A DNA stretch of 6,685 nt from Methanocaldococcaceae archaeon (GTDB lineage: Archaea; AGJL01; Methanococci; Methanococcales; Methanocaldococcaceae): assembly GCA_027023665.1 (NCBI GenBank), contig JALVUY010000218.1, positions 1 through 6,685 of the forward strand. Reading direction: 5' to 3'. Below the pieces are notes generated by a model. The model did not search any database. It worked only from the letters and a program-made list of their open reading frames with translations, and was not told the origin of the DNA. This document shows, piece by piece, positions 6,109-6,685 of this stretch. Position 1 is the first letter of the stretch. Each line of letters starts with the position of its first letter. Made by a program: the position numbers and the translations under genes.

Positions 6109-6685
6109 CTATAATACACCCAAATACTTATGCATTTGTATTGTTAGCATAACATTGTCCTTTAAATATTCTCCACAAGCCCCCATAATTTCAAATAATT
6201 TTCTCTTAGAAGGGGGTTTTATATATCCATAGGGCGTTACTGGTTGAATACACAAAGTTATATCACCAATATCGCTTAAATCTTTTGCTATTTCTTTTAC
6301 AGTATTTATATTGGTATTTTCCATAATAACAATTTTGGCATAAACAGCAGAATTCAAATTATAAAGATTTTTTATAGTCTTTATTTCATTTCTGTATAGC
6401 TTTATATATTCCTCCTCTTTTATATTATTAAAATGTTCTCTCAATTTTATGTCTATTGAGGCAATATCAAAATAAAAAACTCTGTCCGGAAACATTCCAT
6501 TACTTTCTAAGAAAGTTTTATACCCTTTATCTTTTAAAATTTCAACTATTTCTTTCAATTCTTTAAAATAAAGTAGTGGCTCTCCACCAGTAAAAGACAC
6601 TGCAAACAAATCTGGTGTTTTTAAACTATCTATTATATTAAATTTATCATCAGTATCCATAATTTTTAGTGCGTCAAATTATCCA
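6109..6685 (-). pseudogene. queE: queE (7-carboxy-7-deazaguanine synthase) fragment, N-terminus missing or disrupted
   Basis: The readable frame encodes the C-terminal two-thirds of a radical SAM enzyme of the QueE type, which makes 7-carboxy-7-deazaguanine for archaeosine/queuosine. Numbering from the ATG at 6660, FTGGEPLL (23-30) is the SAM-binding GGE motif, LESNG is at 51-55, and IDIKLR at 69-74. VTPYGY is at 141-146, and IQMHKYLGV (174-182) is the normal QueE C-terminus. The CxxxCxxC iron-sulfur motif that should precede this part is absent. The frame remains open from 6660 back to 6661-6678, reading FDALKI, and ALK resembles residues that follow the cysteine motif in relatives. It then meets an in-frame TAA at 6679-6681. 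The ATG at 6660 has no ribosome binding site, unlike every other gene here, so it is probably not a true start. A frameshift or nonsense mutation near 6680, or a sequencing error, would explain this. Only 25 bases remain before the edge. Confidence 0.62.

Overview
The window looks like chromosomal DNA of a hyperthermophilic methanogen of the Methanocaldococcus group (M. jannaschii or a close relative). The evidence is the strong A+T bias, GGTGA/GGAGG ribosome binding sites a few bases before each start, TATA-type upstream elements, U-run terminators, and archaeal genes (NMD3, a histone, GfcR, the PurQ type used with PurS and a separate PurL). From memory, the gene order matches the M. jannaschii region around MJ1645-MJ1651. 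That assignment is recall, not a search result.

Layout. Positions 115-876 (+) encode an S-adenosylmethionine hydrolase of the DUF62 family. It converges on a DUF4013 membrane-protein gene on the minus strand (1476-886), which carries one in-frame TAA at codon 52. Divergent from that gene is a two-gene plus-strand unit: NMD3 (1558-2670) and an RlmI-like 23S rRNA methyltransferase (2689-3843). The unit ends in a G/C-rich hairpin that includes the stop codon. After a convergent 164-base gap everything is on the minus strand. Read in the direction of transcription there is a queE fragment running in from the right edge, a small two-helix membrane protein (5982-5758), and the tight cluster gfcR (5689-5057), a long histone (5041-4748) and purQ (4700-4008).

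How the genes fit together. The plus-strand pair is about the large ribosomal subunit: rRNA base methylation plus a subunit-maturation factor. The minus-strand cluster places a PRPP-binding-type transcription regulator and a DNA-bridging histone directly upstream of a purine biosynthesis gene. PRPP is the precursor of that pathway, so metabolic co-regulation is plausible, but this is inference. QueE belongs to 7-deazaguanine (archaeosine) synthesis.

The main anomalies are two interrupted genes. DUF4013 has one nonsense codon in an otherwise intact 196-codon frame. QueE lacks its radical-SAM cysteine motif and has an in-frame stop seven codons above its first ATG, which has no ribosome binding site. 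No mobile element, CRISPR array, tRNA or rRNA is visible. I found no convincing new multi-gene system. The best leads are the two interrupted genes, the structured 3' end of the methyltransferase gene, and the regulator-histone-purQ cluster.
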